Shown here: piece by piece, positions 54,484 to 63,392 of the stretch
Layout: each line of letters opens with the position of its first letter
Position numbering within the stretch: the first letter of the stretch is position 1
NCBI RefSeq assembly: GCF_015163665.1
Contig: NZ_JADEUG010000009.1
Coordinates: forward strand, 1-64,000
Direction of reading: 5' to 3'
DNA length: 64,000 nt
Source: Xenorhabdus sp. BG5
GTDB lineage: Bacteria > Pseudomonadota > Gammaproteobacteria > Enterobacterales > Enterobacteriaceae
Made by a program: the position numbers and the translations under genes
The notes under the pieces: model-generated
Databases searched by the model: none
The model's input: only the letters and a program-made list of their open reading frames with translations
Told to the model about the DNA's origin: nothing

Positions 54484-54822
54484 TAATGACACCTCTATTC
54501 TGTTTGTCGGTGAATCACGGTAATTTCACGTATTAAAAAATCATAATATGACAAATAGATAACTTAAATCTGTCATATTATGACTCCCGTAAACAGGTCT
54601 ATCTGGCTGTTAACTGTATGATAGTCAACAGGCTGGTTTCGTTTGGTATGATTTCTTTTCCATGCAGAAAAGTCAAACAAATTTTAGCCTAAAGAATCAT
54701 AATATGATTGACACGTACTAGTTTGAAATTCTAGACTGCGATGACTATTTCACCGAATTAAGAACAAATGCTGAAAGTTACCTTATTGGTTCAGGCTGAG
54801 TTTTTTTTGAAAAGGCATCTCC
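54484..54822. promoter_or_regulatory. Divergent ter control region with three TCATAATATGA words
   Basis: No gene is seen. TCATAATATGACA at 54541-54553 and its exact inverse at 54571-54583 form a 13-bp inverted repeat with a 17-bp spacer. A third TCATAATATGA lies at 54698-54708 and runs into TTGACA (54708-54713), a possible -35 box for the rightward operon. The placement beside both starts suggests an operator, possibly for TerW. Confidence 0.6.
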
Positions 54823-56007
54823 ATGACTGTGTTGAGTGACATCGATGTTTATAAAAAACCAGCTGATGAAAAACAGGTTTTCCAAGACCAGGTTTACCAA
54901 AAAAAGTTAAACAGTGGGACATTGACGGTGACGGCATCGCGTGGCACAGCATGTCTGGAAACCCTGTTTGATATCGCTGAACGCCGTAATCCCAAAAGAG
55001 CATTCCTGTTTGTCAGTAAAGTTTTGGGGCGACATATTCCGGTCAAGCCATCGATCATGCGTTCGGTTTATCAGCAATTATCTGCACGATTCCCTGCTAA
55101 TCTTCCCGGCCCGGTTCTCTATATTGGCATGGCAGAAACGGCTGTCGGGCTAGCGGCAGGGGTATTTCAAGAAACGAAACACAAAGCCGATAAGCCCGTA
55201 TTTCTGACTTCGACACGCCATCCGGTTGATGGCGATTTATTGTGTGAGTTTAAGGAAAATCACAGCCATGCTACGGATCATCTGATTTATTGGCCAACAG
55301 AGAACCGTTTGCGCCAACGGGTGACAAATGCCCGAACTTTGGTTCTGATTGATGATGAAGCAACCACGGGCAATACGTTCCTTAATTTGCTGGATGCACT
55401 GCGTCATGCAGGGCTTGAGCATATTGAACATATTGTCACCGTGACATTGACGGATTGGAGTGGCAAATCGGTTGTGAAACGCAGCCCATTGCCGGTTTCT
55501 GAGGTTTCCCTGATCGAGGGGAATTGGCAGTGGGAAGCGGATATCTCTGCCACAGTGCCGGTGATGCCTCCAGTCAATGTTACGGCCAAGGGAGAAATCA
55601 ACATGATAGGCCAACAGAATTGGGGACGTTTGGGGTTGGATGAGATCCAATGTGACATTGGCGCTACAATCAATGCCAAAGCAGGCGAAAACGTGCTGGT
55701 ATTGGGTTCCAGTGAATTTGTCTGGCAGCCGTTCCTGCTGGCTGAACGGCTTGAGCAGGAAGGGGCATCAGTGGTATTTGGTTCAACAACTCGCTCCCCC
55801 ATTTCTTGCGGCCATGCTATCCAATCTGTGATGGCTTTTACGGATAATTACGGGCTTGGCATTCCGAATTTTCTCTACAATGTTGCGCACCAGAAATTTG
55901 ATCGGGTATTACTCTGTCTTGAAACGCCCAAAATGTCCGTTGATCCGGCGCTGATGGCACAGCTTGCCCGTGTTTCTCCGGTTGTCGAGATCGTTGGATA
56001 TGATTAA
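54823..56007 (+). CDS. Ter-associated phosphoribosyltransferase with TRSP domain
   Basis: A 394-residue protein. Residues about 60-250 form an orotate-PRTase-like domain (PRTase_2), with the PRPP loop TLVLIDDEATTGNTF. Residues about 275-390 form the TRSP domain often fused to it (LGSSEFVWQPFLLAERLEQE, FGSTTRSP). Such proteins sit in Ter-linked operons proposed by comparative genomics (Anantharaman, Iyer and Aravind) to make a nucleotide-like metabolite. It is first in a rightward four-gene operon, and its stop overlaps the HAD gene start by eight bases. Confidence 0.85.
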   Translation: MTVLSDIDVYKKPADEKQVFQDQVYQKKLNSGTLTVTASRGTACLETLFDIAERRNPKRAFLFVSKVLGRHIPVKPSIMRSVYQQLSARFPANLPGPVLYIGMAETAVGLAAGVFQETKHKADKPVFLTSTRHPVDGDLLCEFKENHSHATDHLIYWPTENRLRQRVTNARTLVLIDDEATTGNTFLNLLDALRHAGLEHIEHIVTVTLTDWSGKSVVKRSPLPVSEVSLIEGNWQWEADISATVPVMPPVNVTAKGEINMIGQQNWGRLGLDEIQCDIGATINAKAGENVLVLGSSEFVWQPFLLAERLEQEGASVVFGSTTRSPISCGHAIQSVMAFTDNYGLGIPNFLYNVAHQKFDRVLLCLETPKMSVDPALMAQLARVSPVVEIVGYD

Positions 56008-56773
56008 GCCTGTATTTTTGACTGATCTTGATGACACGCTATTTCAATCTCGCCGTAAGCTGAAAGAAATCGCTTTTCGCGTGGGTGCCTTGGATAGACA
56101 ATGTGTTCCCCACAGCTATATGACTGAAAAACAGTCCATGCTGGTTGATTGGTTGTTGGCTCATACAGAGGTTATTCCAGTCACAGCCAGAAATACAGAA
56201 CAGTTAAACCGCGTGCAGATCCCTTTCCGTTCCTGGCGTATTGTTTCGCACGGTGCGGTGCTCCTCACGCCAGAAGGTACTGTTGATGAGCTGTGGCAAT
56301 CGTACATGTTGTCAGAACTGTTGTCATATCGGGATAAATTGTGTGAGTTGGAACGTCTGAGCCAGCGTTTGATGGCATCTTATGGTATAGATACTTGGGT
56401 ACGCATTGACTATGAGTACGGTGATGTGCCTGTTTCTCTGATCATCAAGCACCGCAATCACGATAAATTGAATGAGCTTAATATACTGGCTGAAGCTTTG
56501 GCTCAAGAAAGTCATTTTCATCAAAACTTTTATTTCCATCAAAACAATAACAATCTTACTGTGTTGCCAAAGTGTGTTGACAAGGGACTGGCGACTCATC
56601 ATCTTTTGCAAAGGCTTCGTGCTGAGAGAGGCGTTTTCCCGGTTATCGGCTTGGGAGACAGTCTGAGCGATCACCGTTTTATGCAACTGTGTGATTGGTT
56701 TGGCATGCCTCAGCAAAGCCAGTTTGCTGTCACATTAATGACGGCCTTATTTGGAGCTGTAAATAATGAATAG
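56000..56773 (+). CDS. HAD-family phosphatase of the Ter-linked operon
   Basis: A 257-residue HAD hydrolase from the ATG at 56000 (MIKPVFLTDLDDTLFQS), overlapping the upstream stop; a longer frame from 55964 lies inside the previous gene. The nucleophile motif is DLDDT, the second motif Thr lies in VIPVTARN, and motif IV acidic residues are in VIGLGDSLSDHRFM. A C2-type cap is likely between them. It probably dephosphorylates the metabolite made by the neighbouring transferases. It overlaps the next gene by eight bases. Confidence 0.82.
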   Translation: MIKPVFLTDLDDTLFQSRRKLKEIAFRVGALDRQCVPHSYMTEKQSMLVDWLLAHTEVIPVTARNTEQLNRVQIPFRSWRIVSHGAVLLTPEGTVDELWQSYMLSELLSYRDKLCELERLSQRLMASYGIDTWVRIDYEYGDVPVSLIIKHRNHDKLNELNILAEALAQESHFHQNFYFHQNNNNLTVLPKCVDKGLATHHLLQRLRAERGVFPVIGLGDSLSDHRFMQLCDWFGMPQQSQFAVTLMTALFGAVNNE

Positions 56774-57845
56774 CTTTCCCCCTTTCTCTGGGAGTTATGC
56801 TTCTGATGATGTCCAATTCCTGCTAAAACCTGTTCAAATTGAGATGACGCCTGTGGATATCAAGGAGCAGTTGATCCAGTCTGGCGCTCGTCATTATTCG
56901 GATATGTTAAGTCAGGAGCCAGAACCCACATCTTATCACCTTGAACTGTTTGATAAAGCGCTTGGACAAGGGGCTGTTCGGTTGGCGACGGAAGTTGTGA
57001 TGCTAGCCAAAGCTCTGGTGTCCCGCTTTGGTGATACGCCGATTGTCTTGGTCAGCTTGGTTAGGGCTGGCGTTCCATTGGGGGTGATGTTGCATCAAAC
57101 CCTCAGGGAAATGGGCAAGCGTTCTTATCATTATGGCATCAGCATTATTCGGGATCGTGGTATTGATAATACAGCGCTATCGTATATTGAGCAGAAACAT
57201 GGAACGGATGGCGTGGTATTTGTTGATGGCTGGACAGGCAAAGGCGCGATTACTACAGAACTGTCGCGATCTTTAGCGGGGCGGGAGGGATATTCAGGTA
57301 TTCCACGTCTGGTGGTATTAGCTGATCCTTGTGGCTGTTCGTGGCTGGCAGCCAGCGATGATGATTGGTTGATTCCTTTCGGTATTATGGGAGCACCGGT
57401 ATCGGGATTGATATCACGTTCGATCTGGCATGAAGAAGAGGTGCACGGTTGCGTGCAGTGTGATCACCTGCTCAAGTTTGAGTGCAGCCGCTTATTGGTG
57501 GACACTGTCGCTGATTGTCGTAATCGATTGGATTGGGCTGTTATACCAGAAGCGGTTTGGTTGCCACAGGAAAAAACCGCTTTGCAGCAATTAAGCAAAA
57601 CGGTGATTTCCAGTCTTGCTGAAAAATACCAGATTGACAGTATTAACCGTATTAAACCTGGCATTGCCGAAGCAACTCGTGCAGTATTACGACGTGTGCC
57701 AGAACATGTACTCGTGCGTTCTCAGGATGATCCTGATGTTGGCCTGTTGGTTCATTTGGCACGTCAGAAAAATGTTGTTATTACGGAAGTCGGTGATCTA
57801 ATCGGTCAATATCGTGCTGTAACTATCATTAAGAAGGTCGCGTGA
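56766..57845 (+). CDS. StiP/PRTase_1-type protein with C-terminal PELOTA RNA-binding domain
   Basis: A 359-residue protein. Residues about 30-260 match the family named cysteine protease StiP, better understood as a phosphoribosyltransferase-like fold: LVSLVRAGVPLGVMLHQTL and the PRPP-type loop VVFVDGWTGKGAITTEL. The C-terminal roughly 70 residues (GIAEATRAVLRRVPEHVLVR, then VVITEVGDLIGQYRAVTIIK) fit the PELOTA RNA-binding domain. An RNA-linked substrate is therefore plausible. It overlaps both neighbours by a few bases. Confidence 0.82.
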   Translation: MNSFPPFSGSYASDDVQFLLKPVQIEMTPVDIKEQLIQSGARHYSDMLSQEPEPTSYHLELFDKALGQGAVRLATEVVMLAKALVSRFGDTPIVLVSLVRAGVPLGVMLHQTLREMGKRSYHYGISIIRDRGIDNTALSYIEQKHGTDGVVFVDGWTGKGAITTELSRSLAGREGYSGIPRLVVLADPCGCSWLAASDDDWLIPFGIMGAPVSGLISRSIWHEEEVHGCVQCDHLLKFECSRLLVDTVADCRNRLDWAVIPEAVWLPQEKTALQQLSKTVISSLAEKYQIDSINRIKPGIAEATRAVLRRVPEHVLVRSQDDPDVGLLVHLARQKNVVITEVGDLIGQYRAVTIIKKVA

Positions 57846-58768
57846 TGAAACCAATCCCTTCTCCACACCGACTTGGCGCAACTCTGTATATGCCAGCCAC
57901 CCGCCAGGATATTGCAGAAATTGTGTTACAGAATAAGATCCCTGATCTGCGCTCGCTGGTTATTTGTCTGGAAGATGCCGTTAGTGAACAGGATATTCCC
58001 ATTGCCCTCGAAAATCTTCGGGAGGTTATGCAAACATTGACCGAAGCGGGTAGTCTTTCTTCCAATATCGATTGCCATCGTCCCCTGATTTTTATCCGTC
58101 CACGTGATGAAAAAATGGCAAATTATTTGGTTGCCAATGTGAATCTGAATGCCATTGATGGACTGGTGTTGCCCAAATTTACCCATGCTTCGTTGTCCGG
58201 CTGGTGGGATGTTATTGGCCCAACCCATCTGTGCATTATGCCAACACTGGAGAGTGAAGAGGTGTTTGACGTTCGGAAAATGAACCAGCTTGCGGACATG
58301 CTCAAAAAACACCCTTGCAAGGATCGTATTATTGCCCTGCGTATTGGCGGTAATGATCTGATGAATGTCATGTCCCTGCGGCGCTCCCGTAATTTTACCC
58401 TGTATGATGGGCCAATGGGATATGTCATTAAAATGTTGGTTGCCGTTTTTGTTGCGCGGGGATTTGCCCTGACTGCACCGGTTTGTGAGCATATTGATGA
58501 TTTGAGATTGCTGGAGAAAGAGCTGGAATTGGATATTGCTCACGGTCTGGTGGGAAAAACGGCCATACACCCAAGGCAGATTAAATGCATCCAACGAGCG
58601 CTAATGGTTAATGCTCATGATCATGCTGAGGCGCTGACTATTCTCAATGCCAATAGAGCCGTTTTCAAATCGCAGGGAGTGATGTGTGAACCTGCCACCC
58701 ATCAACGCTGGGCAGTGAATATTCTTGAGCGGGCAGCGCATTATGGTATAGAACCTGATGCAGCATAG
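57842..58768 (+). CDS. HpcH/HpaI aldolase / citrate-lyase beta-like protein of the Ter-linked operon
   Basis: A 308-residue TIM-barrel protein of the CitE-like family. GATLYMPATRQDIAEIVLQN opens it, LVICLEDAVSEQDIP carries the metal-binding Glu-Asp, and KTAIHPRQIKCIQRAL is the family's C-terminal block. Members cleave or form C-C bonds on acyl-CoA or oxoacid substrates. It is last of the four tightly overlapping genes. The ATP-grasp gene usual in such operons is not present in this run. Confidence 0.82.
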   Translation: MMKPIPSPHRLGATLYMPATRQDIAEIVLQNKIPDLRSLVICLEDAVSEQDIPIALENLREVMQTLTEAGSLSSNIDCHRPLIFIRPRDEKMANYLVANVNLNAIDGLVLPKFTHASLSGWWDVIGPTHLCIMPTLESEEVFDVRKMNQLADMLKKHPCKDRIIALRIGGNDLMNVMSLRRSRNFTLYDGPMGYVIKMLVAVFVARGFALTAPVCEHIDDLRLLEKELELDIAHGLVGKTAIHPRQIKCIQRALMVNAHDHAEALTILNANRAVFKSQGVMCEPATHQRWAVNILERAAHYGIEPDAA

Positions 58769-58913
58769 GATCCTAAACGGTCGAAAATATAGCTAAGGCT
58801 TTTAATTCGTTTTGATATTGATTTACTTGTGATAGTAGCTATGCTGAAAGTTATTTTTGTCGTTAACAGTAGAGAGCTTGGGGGGTTTTTATCCCTGACT
58901 TGGTAATAAAAAA

Positions 58914-59399
58914 ATGCTGCTTAGTCCCAAACAATTTAGAAATTTCAAATTAACTTTATTACTTTCACAGGGTAAACCGGTCAGTAAGGTTAGGATCATT
59001 AGGGAATTGAATTGTTCGGAACCAACGTTAACACGTGCATTGCGGGAATTGAGAGATCTTTACTGTGCGGATATCCGGTTTAGCAAAATGGGCAATACTT
59101 ATCAGTTAGTTGATAAAGGGATCCTGACCAGGAAAGATGTGAGAAGGATCGAAGAACTCCTTGTTCAGCATCTCAGTTGCAAATCTGAAGAAACCACCAG
59201 CCATGTCTTTCTTGATAAAGAGAAAAAAAAGCCGGTTTCTCTTTCCTTAAGAATGTCTGTTATCAGAAAAATTGATAGTTTGGCTAATCGCCTGGAGACA
59301 ACCAGAAGTGATGTCGTTGAAATGGTCGTGGATAGGTTTATTGAAAAATTGCTCAAAGAGTCCGTGAAAGGAAGCTCATCGAAGAGGCGAATTCCGTAA
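58914..59399 (+). CDS. terW: Tellurium resistance regulator TerW
   Basis: A 161-residue protein matching TerW. The N-terminal winged helix-turn-helix reads GKPVSKVRIIRELNCSEPTL then TRALRELRDLY. The C-terminus has a ribbon-helix-helix-like segment (VSLSLRMSVIRKIDSLANRL). TerW regulates terZABCDE in plasmid R478. It lies 145 bases after the aldolase gene. The CATAATATG repeats between terZ and the PRTase gene are candidate targets. Confidence 0.88.
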   Translation: MLLSPKQFRNFKLTLLLSQGKPVSKVRIIRELNCSEPTLTRALRELRDLYCADIRFSKMGNTYQLVDKGILTRKDVRRIEELLVQHLSCKSEETTSHVFLDKEKKKPVSLSLRMSVIRKIDSLANRLETTRSDVVEMVVDRFIEKLLKESVKGSSSKRRIP

Positions 59400-59457
59400 T
59401 GCCAGCCGGTTGGGTTCAACTGGCATCAGGGCGATGATTGTTGGTTTGCTTGTTCGT

Positions 59458-59952
59458 TTAATGATTGTGGCGTGTAAGTTTATCCAGATATCCCATCATA
59501 AATGCGGATAAAACAAAGGTGAGGTGAATAATGACATACCACATAAGCTTATTGTCCGGCACATTCTTGGCATCCATAAAGACGCGCAGCAAATGAATAG
59601 AGGAAATGGCGACAATTGAGGCTGCAACTTTATTTTTGAGTGAGGTTGCATCCATTTTCCCCAGCCAACTTAATTTTTCTTTGCTTTCGTGAATATCCAG
59701 GCTTGAAACAAAGTTTTCATAGCCAGAAAACATCACCATTACCAGCAATCCTCCAACCAGAGCCATATCAATCAGAGAAAGCAGCGTCAGGATTAGGTCG
59801 GATTCCGTAATGTAAAGAAGATTCGGCAGGATATGCATGATTTCCAGAAAGAACTTAACCGCAAGGGCAAATAATGCCAATGATAAACCGAAATAAACCG
59901 GTGCAAGTAGCCAGCGGGAGGCATACATTGTGTTTTCGAGAAAGCGTTCCAT
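59458..59952 (-). CDS. yqhA: UPF0114 membrane protein YqhA
   Basis: A 164-residue inner-membrane protein with about four helices ([40 protein letters not shown]). It is close to E. coli YqhA (UPF0114/TIGR00645). Function is unknown. It is a single gene and converges on terW. Confidence 0.92.
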   Translation of the reverse strand: MERFLENTMYASRWLLAPVYFGLSLALFALAVKFFLEIMHILPNLLYITESDLILTLLSLIDMALVGGLLVMVMFSGYENFVSSLDIHESKEKLSWLGKMDATSLKNKVAASIVAISSIHLLRVFMDAKNVPDNKLMWYVIIHLTFVLSAFMMGYLDKLTRHNH

Positions 59953-60063
59953 TGTGTTTTTTATGTGTTACAAAAGGGGCAATAGTATAGATCAAGAGTG
60001 TGAAAGCTATGAAATACATATCGCAGCCAATCGCTCATAGACATAGGTAGACACTATTTATGA

Positions 60064-60089
60064 TGCAGGCTTGTTATAAAAAGCCTGCA
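60064..60089 (-). terminator. Hairpin after entA
   Basis: TGCAGGCTT and AAGCCTGCA form a nine-base stem with an eight-base T/A loop. There is no T-run on the minus strand, so termination strength is uncertain. Confidence 0.55.
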
Positions 60090-60101
60090 CTATTCCATTA
60101 A

Positions 60102-60875
60102 TTAGCAACCCAACGTTGCTCCACCATCAACAACAATATCCTGCAAGGTAATATGGCTGGCGAGATCGGAGGCAAGAAAAAGAACCGTATCTGCAATTTC
60201 TTCCGGTAGGGCAATTTTTTTCAAAGGAATACCTAACTTAAATTGGTCAGGAAAGCCATTAATGATATTTTGCCTGGTTGCAGCGCCTTGCCACGTATCA
60301 TTTTGCCACATATTGCGTAGCATAGGCGTATCCGTTGAACCAGGAGAAACCAGGTTACAACGCACACCATAGGGCGCCAATTCAAGCCCAACACTTTGGC
60401 ACAGGCTACGCATTGCCGCTTTAGAAGCACCATAAGCCGACATTTCAACTCGTGGAACATGAGCAGCGTTAGAGCAAACAGAAACGATGTTTCCACTGCG
60501 TTGTCGTTGAAATTGTGGAATTACGGCTTGAAAGAGGTTAAAAGCGCCACCAGCATTGACATTGAAACATTGTTGCCAATCTTCCCAACTCAGGTTTTCT
60601 GTTAGCCCTGTTCGCAGGATGCCAGCACCATTGATCAATACATCCAGGTGAGGCTCTGCCGCGAGTAATTCACGGCAAAGCTGACTTACAGCGATAGGGT
60701 CACTGATATCTAACTTATAAGCAGTAAAAGGAAGAGCAGAATCGGGAAATGCCAGATCGAATCCGATGACTTTCGCTCCGGCCAGACTAAATCGGCTGGC
60801 AATGTGATAACCAATACCACTTCCGGCGCCTGTCACCCAAACATGTTTATTGTTGAAATCAAAAGCTATATTCAT
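60102..60875 (-). CDS. entA: 2,3-dihydro-2,3-dihydroxybenzoate dehydrogenase (EntA/DhbA)
   Basis: A 257-residue SDR. The NAD loop is VTGAGSGIGYHIASRF, INGAG is the structural motif, and the catalytic Tyr-Lys lies in SAYGASKAAMRSLCQ. It oxidises 2,3-dihydro-2,3-dihydroxybenzoate to 2,3-dihydroxybenzoate, the last step of the catechol precursor. It is the last gene of the leftward entC-entE-entB-entA run, overlapping entB by four bases. Confidence 0.93.
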   Translation of the reverse strand: MNIAFDFNNKHVWVTGAGSGIGYHIASRFSLAGAKVIGFDLAFPDSALPFTAYKLDISDPIAVSQLCRELLAAEPHLDVLINGAGILRTGLTENLSWEDWQQCFNVNAGGAFNLFQAVIPQFQRQRSGNIVSVCSNAAHVPRVEMSAYGASKAAMRSLCQSVGLELAPYGVRCNLVSPGSTDTPMLRNMWQNDTWQGAATRQNIINGFPDQFKLGIPLKKIALPEEIADTVLFLASDLASHITLQDIVVDGGATLGC

Positions 60876-61750
60876 AGTTTGGACCCTGAGCTAGCAGTCA
60901 GCAAACTGAGCCAATTTGCCAACGTTGGGGTTTTCATTAGTGAGATAAAATCAACATTATGGTTTTCATAGCGCCAGCGTGCTGCCAGTGACATTATGTT
61001 CACTGAGTCGAGACCGTAATCCAGCATGTTTTCATGGTCATCAATATCGCCACAGTCATCATCCAACAGGGGTAAAATTTCAGCGCGGAGACGTTCTCGC
61101 GTCCATTCAGGTTGTGGAGATATTTCATTGAGTAGTGTTTCTGTCGTTAGTACACGACCACAGCGGCCAGCAATATAATGTAATGCCATGATGTGCTCAT
61201 CGTGGCTGAAATCTGCCAGTGCATCAGCGACAAAAAAAGGTTGGATATCACGCATAAAAGCATCTGTCGCCGTTATCATGCAACCAATATGAGCATAAAT
61301 ACCGCAGATAATTAATTGATCACGCCCCATGCCTTTCAATTGTTGTTCCAAATCTGAGCGCTGAAAGGCACTGTAACGCCATTTTATTAATACGGTGTCA
61401 TCGCTTTCGGGTGCCAATACATGAGTAATGCTTTGCAGCTCAGGATACCGATTTATTCCCGCGCCCCATATATCATTCAGCAAACCACGGTCTGCATCGT
61501 CCTGATGTTTAGGTTGGGCGGTGTAAAAAACCGGTATTCCCTGCTTTTTACACATTGTTTTTAGATGCACAATATTATTGACAACCTGCTTCACAAGCTG
61601 ACTGTCAGCTTGCCAGAAATTGAGGAAATAATTTTGCATGTCATGGATGAGTAATGCGGCACGATTGCTATCAAGTGGCCAATTCACTTTATTGATTGGT
61701 AATTCTTGAGAAGTGGGAAGAAGGTAATCACTCAGTGTTGGAATACTCAT
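60872..61750 (-). CDS. entB: Isochorismatase with aryl carrier domain (EntB/DhbB)
   Basis: A 292-residue two-domain protein. Residues 1-205 are isochorismatase (AALLIHDMQNYFLNFW with the catalytic Asp, then LIICGIYAHIGCMITATDAF). Residues about 210-290 are the aryl carrier domain with the phosphopantetheine site LDYGLDSVNIM (Ser249). It makes 2,3-dihydro-2,3-dihydroxybenzoate and carries the activated aryl group for a siderophore synthetase. No synthetase gene is in the window. Confidence 0.95.
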   Translation of the reverse strand: MSIPTLSDYLLPTSQELPINKVNWPLDSNRAALLIHDMQNYFLNFWQADSQLVKQVVNNIVHLKTMCKKQGIPVFYTAQPKHQDDADRGLLNDIWGAGINRYPELQSITHVLAPESDDTVLIKWRYSAFQRSDLEQQLKGMGRDQLIICGIYAHIGCMITATDAFMRDIQPFFVADALADFSHDEHIMALHYIAGRCGRVLTTETLLNEISPQPEWTRERLRAEILPLLDDDCGDIDDHENMLDYGLDSVNIMSLAARWRYENHNVDFISLMKTPTLANWLSLLTASSGSKL

Positions 61751-61769
61751 TTTGTCCCTCTGTGATACG

Positions 61770-63392
61770 TTAAGGTGCAGTATGGATTAACGTGCTGTGT
61801 GCGATGTGACGTAACTTTTGTTTATCGATTTTTCCGACAGGTGTCATGGGAAGGGAAGACATGTTTTCAAAGCGGTCGGGAAGTTTGTAATCAGCGATAC
61901 CTTGTTCGCGTAAAAAAAGACGTAATAGGGATGATTTTACCTCTTCGCGGGTAACGACAAAGGCACAGCTTTTTTCTCCCATGATTGAATCAGGGATGGC
62001 GATCAGTGCTACATGGATCACCAGTGGATGGCGTAACAGTAAATTCTCTATTTCCTCTGCTGCAATCTTTTCGCCACCACGGTTAATTTGATCTTTTTCC
62101 CTGCCCACAACTTTTAGATAACCTTTTTCTGTTTGAATAACTAAATCACCCGAACAGTAAAACCCATTTTTATCAAACAGTTGATTGTTATATTGAGGAC
62201 TTTGGTAGTATCCACGGAACGTATAAGGCCCACGTGTCATCAGCAAACCAGCAACACCGAGAGGTAGTGGATTACCCAGGCTGTCGGAGATCCACACTTC
62301 ATCATCATCACTCATCGGGCGACCTTGAGTCGTGAAAATAGTTTGTTGGTCATCATCCAGACGTGTGTAGTTAACTAATCCTTCGGCCATGCCAAATACC
62401 TGTTGCAGTTGACAACCTAATTCTGAAGGTATCCTTCGTGCCAGCGATTCACTCAGGCGGGCACCTCCTACTTGCAATAACGCCAGACTGTCCAGAGGTG
62501 ATTTATCCTCTGTCAGAGCAATAGCTTCCAGCCACAGGCTTACCGCAGGAGGAACTAAAGCAGCAACGTTAATCCGATATTGTTCAATCAACGGGAAGCA
62601 ACTTGATGCACTGGGATCATTGGCCATAATCACTTGGCCTCCAGCATAAAAAACCCCTAATGCGCCTGGTGAACTCATTGGATAATTATGTGCAGCAGGA
62701 AGGGCACATAAATAGCGTGTTTGAGGATTAAAATGGCAGATATCAACGCTGGCTCGAATGCTGTAGTAGTAATCATTGTGAGTTCGGGGGATCAGTTTTG
62801 GGGTACCCGTACTCCCGCCCGATAGTTGGAAAAAAGCGACTTCATCGGCTGGCGTGGGCGTCTCGATAAACGTGTTTTCTTGTTCATTAATCAATGTTGT
62901 TAGGTCTATCGGGCTGTCGTTATCTCCCCGCAGAAATAGGTGTGTCAGTGAAGAGTAATGTGTATGCAATTCGTGAATAAATACATTGTCAGAAAAGAGT
63001 GAATGGCTACGGTCTGCAATCAATAGTGACGGTTTAATTTGCTCGGCATAAGCGAATAGTTCACTCCGCTGGTGGCTGAATAGGGCATTGACGGGAACCA
63101 CGCCTAAACGCAGCAAAGCAAAAAAGGTGATATAAAATTCTGCAATATTCCCTAATTGCACTAATGCGGTTTGTCCATGCTTAACACCACGGCACTTAAG
63201 GGAAGCGGCCAGATTATCCACGAGTTGATTGAGTTGGCGATAAGTATATTGTTGAGATGAGCAAATCAGAGCGATATTTTCGTTGTCAGCATGACGCTTG
63301 AGTATGTCGCAAAGGGGAAGATCAAGCCAATAGCCGCGCTGGCGATAGCGTTGTGATAAGGTTTCAGGCCAGCGATTAAACTCAATACTCAT
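61770..63392 (-). CDS. entE: 2,3-dihydroxybenzoate-AMP ligase (EntE/DhbE)
   Basis: A 540-residue stand-alone adenylation enzyme. The P-loop is [16 protein letters not shown], the A8-type block is [20 protein letters not shown], and AYGVSE-like [14 protein letters not shown] is the A5 region. It activates 2,3-dihydroxybenzoate and loads it on the EntB carrier. It overlaps entC by four bases and is 19 bases before entB. Confidence 0.95.
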   Translation of the reverse strand: MSIEFNRWPETLSQRYRQRGYWLDLPLCDILKRHADNENIALICSSQQYTYRQLNQLVDNLAASLKCRGVKHGQTALVQLGNIAEFYITFFALLRLGVVPVNALFSHQRSELFAYAEQIKPSLLIADRSHSLFSDNVFIHELHTHYSSLTHLFLRGDNDSPIDLTTLINEQENTFIETPTPADEVAFFQLSGGSTGTPKLIPRTHNDYYYSIRASVDICHFNPQTRYLCALPAAHNYPMSSPGALGVFYAGGQVIMANDPSASSCFPLIEQYRINVAALVPPAVSLWLEAIALTEDKSPLDSLALLQVGGARLSESLARRIPSELGCQLQQVFGMAEGLVNYTRLDDDQQTIFTTQGRPMSDDDEVWISDSLGNPLPLGVAGLLMTRGPYTFRGYYQSPQYNNQLFDKNGFYCSGDLVIQTEKGYLKVVGREKDQINRGGEKIAAEEIENLLLRHPLVIHVALIAIPDSIMGEKSCAFVVTREEVKSSLLRLFLREQGIADYKLPDRFENMSSLPMTPVGKIDKQKLRHIAHSTLIHTAP

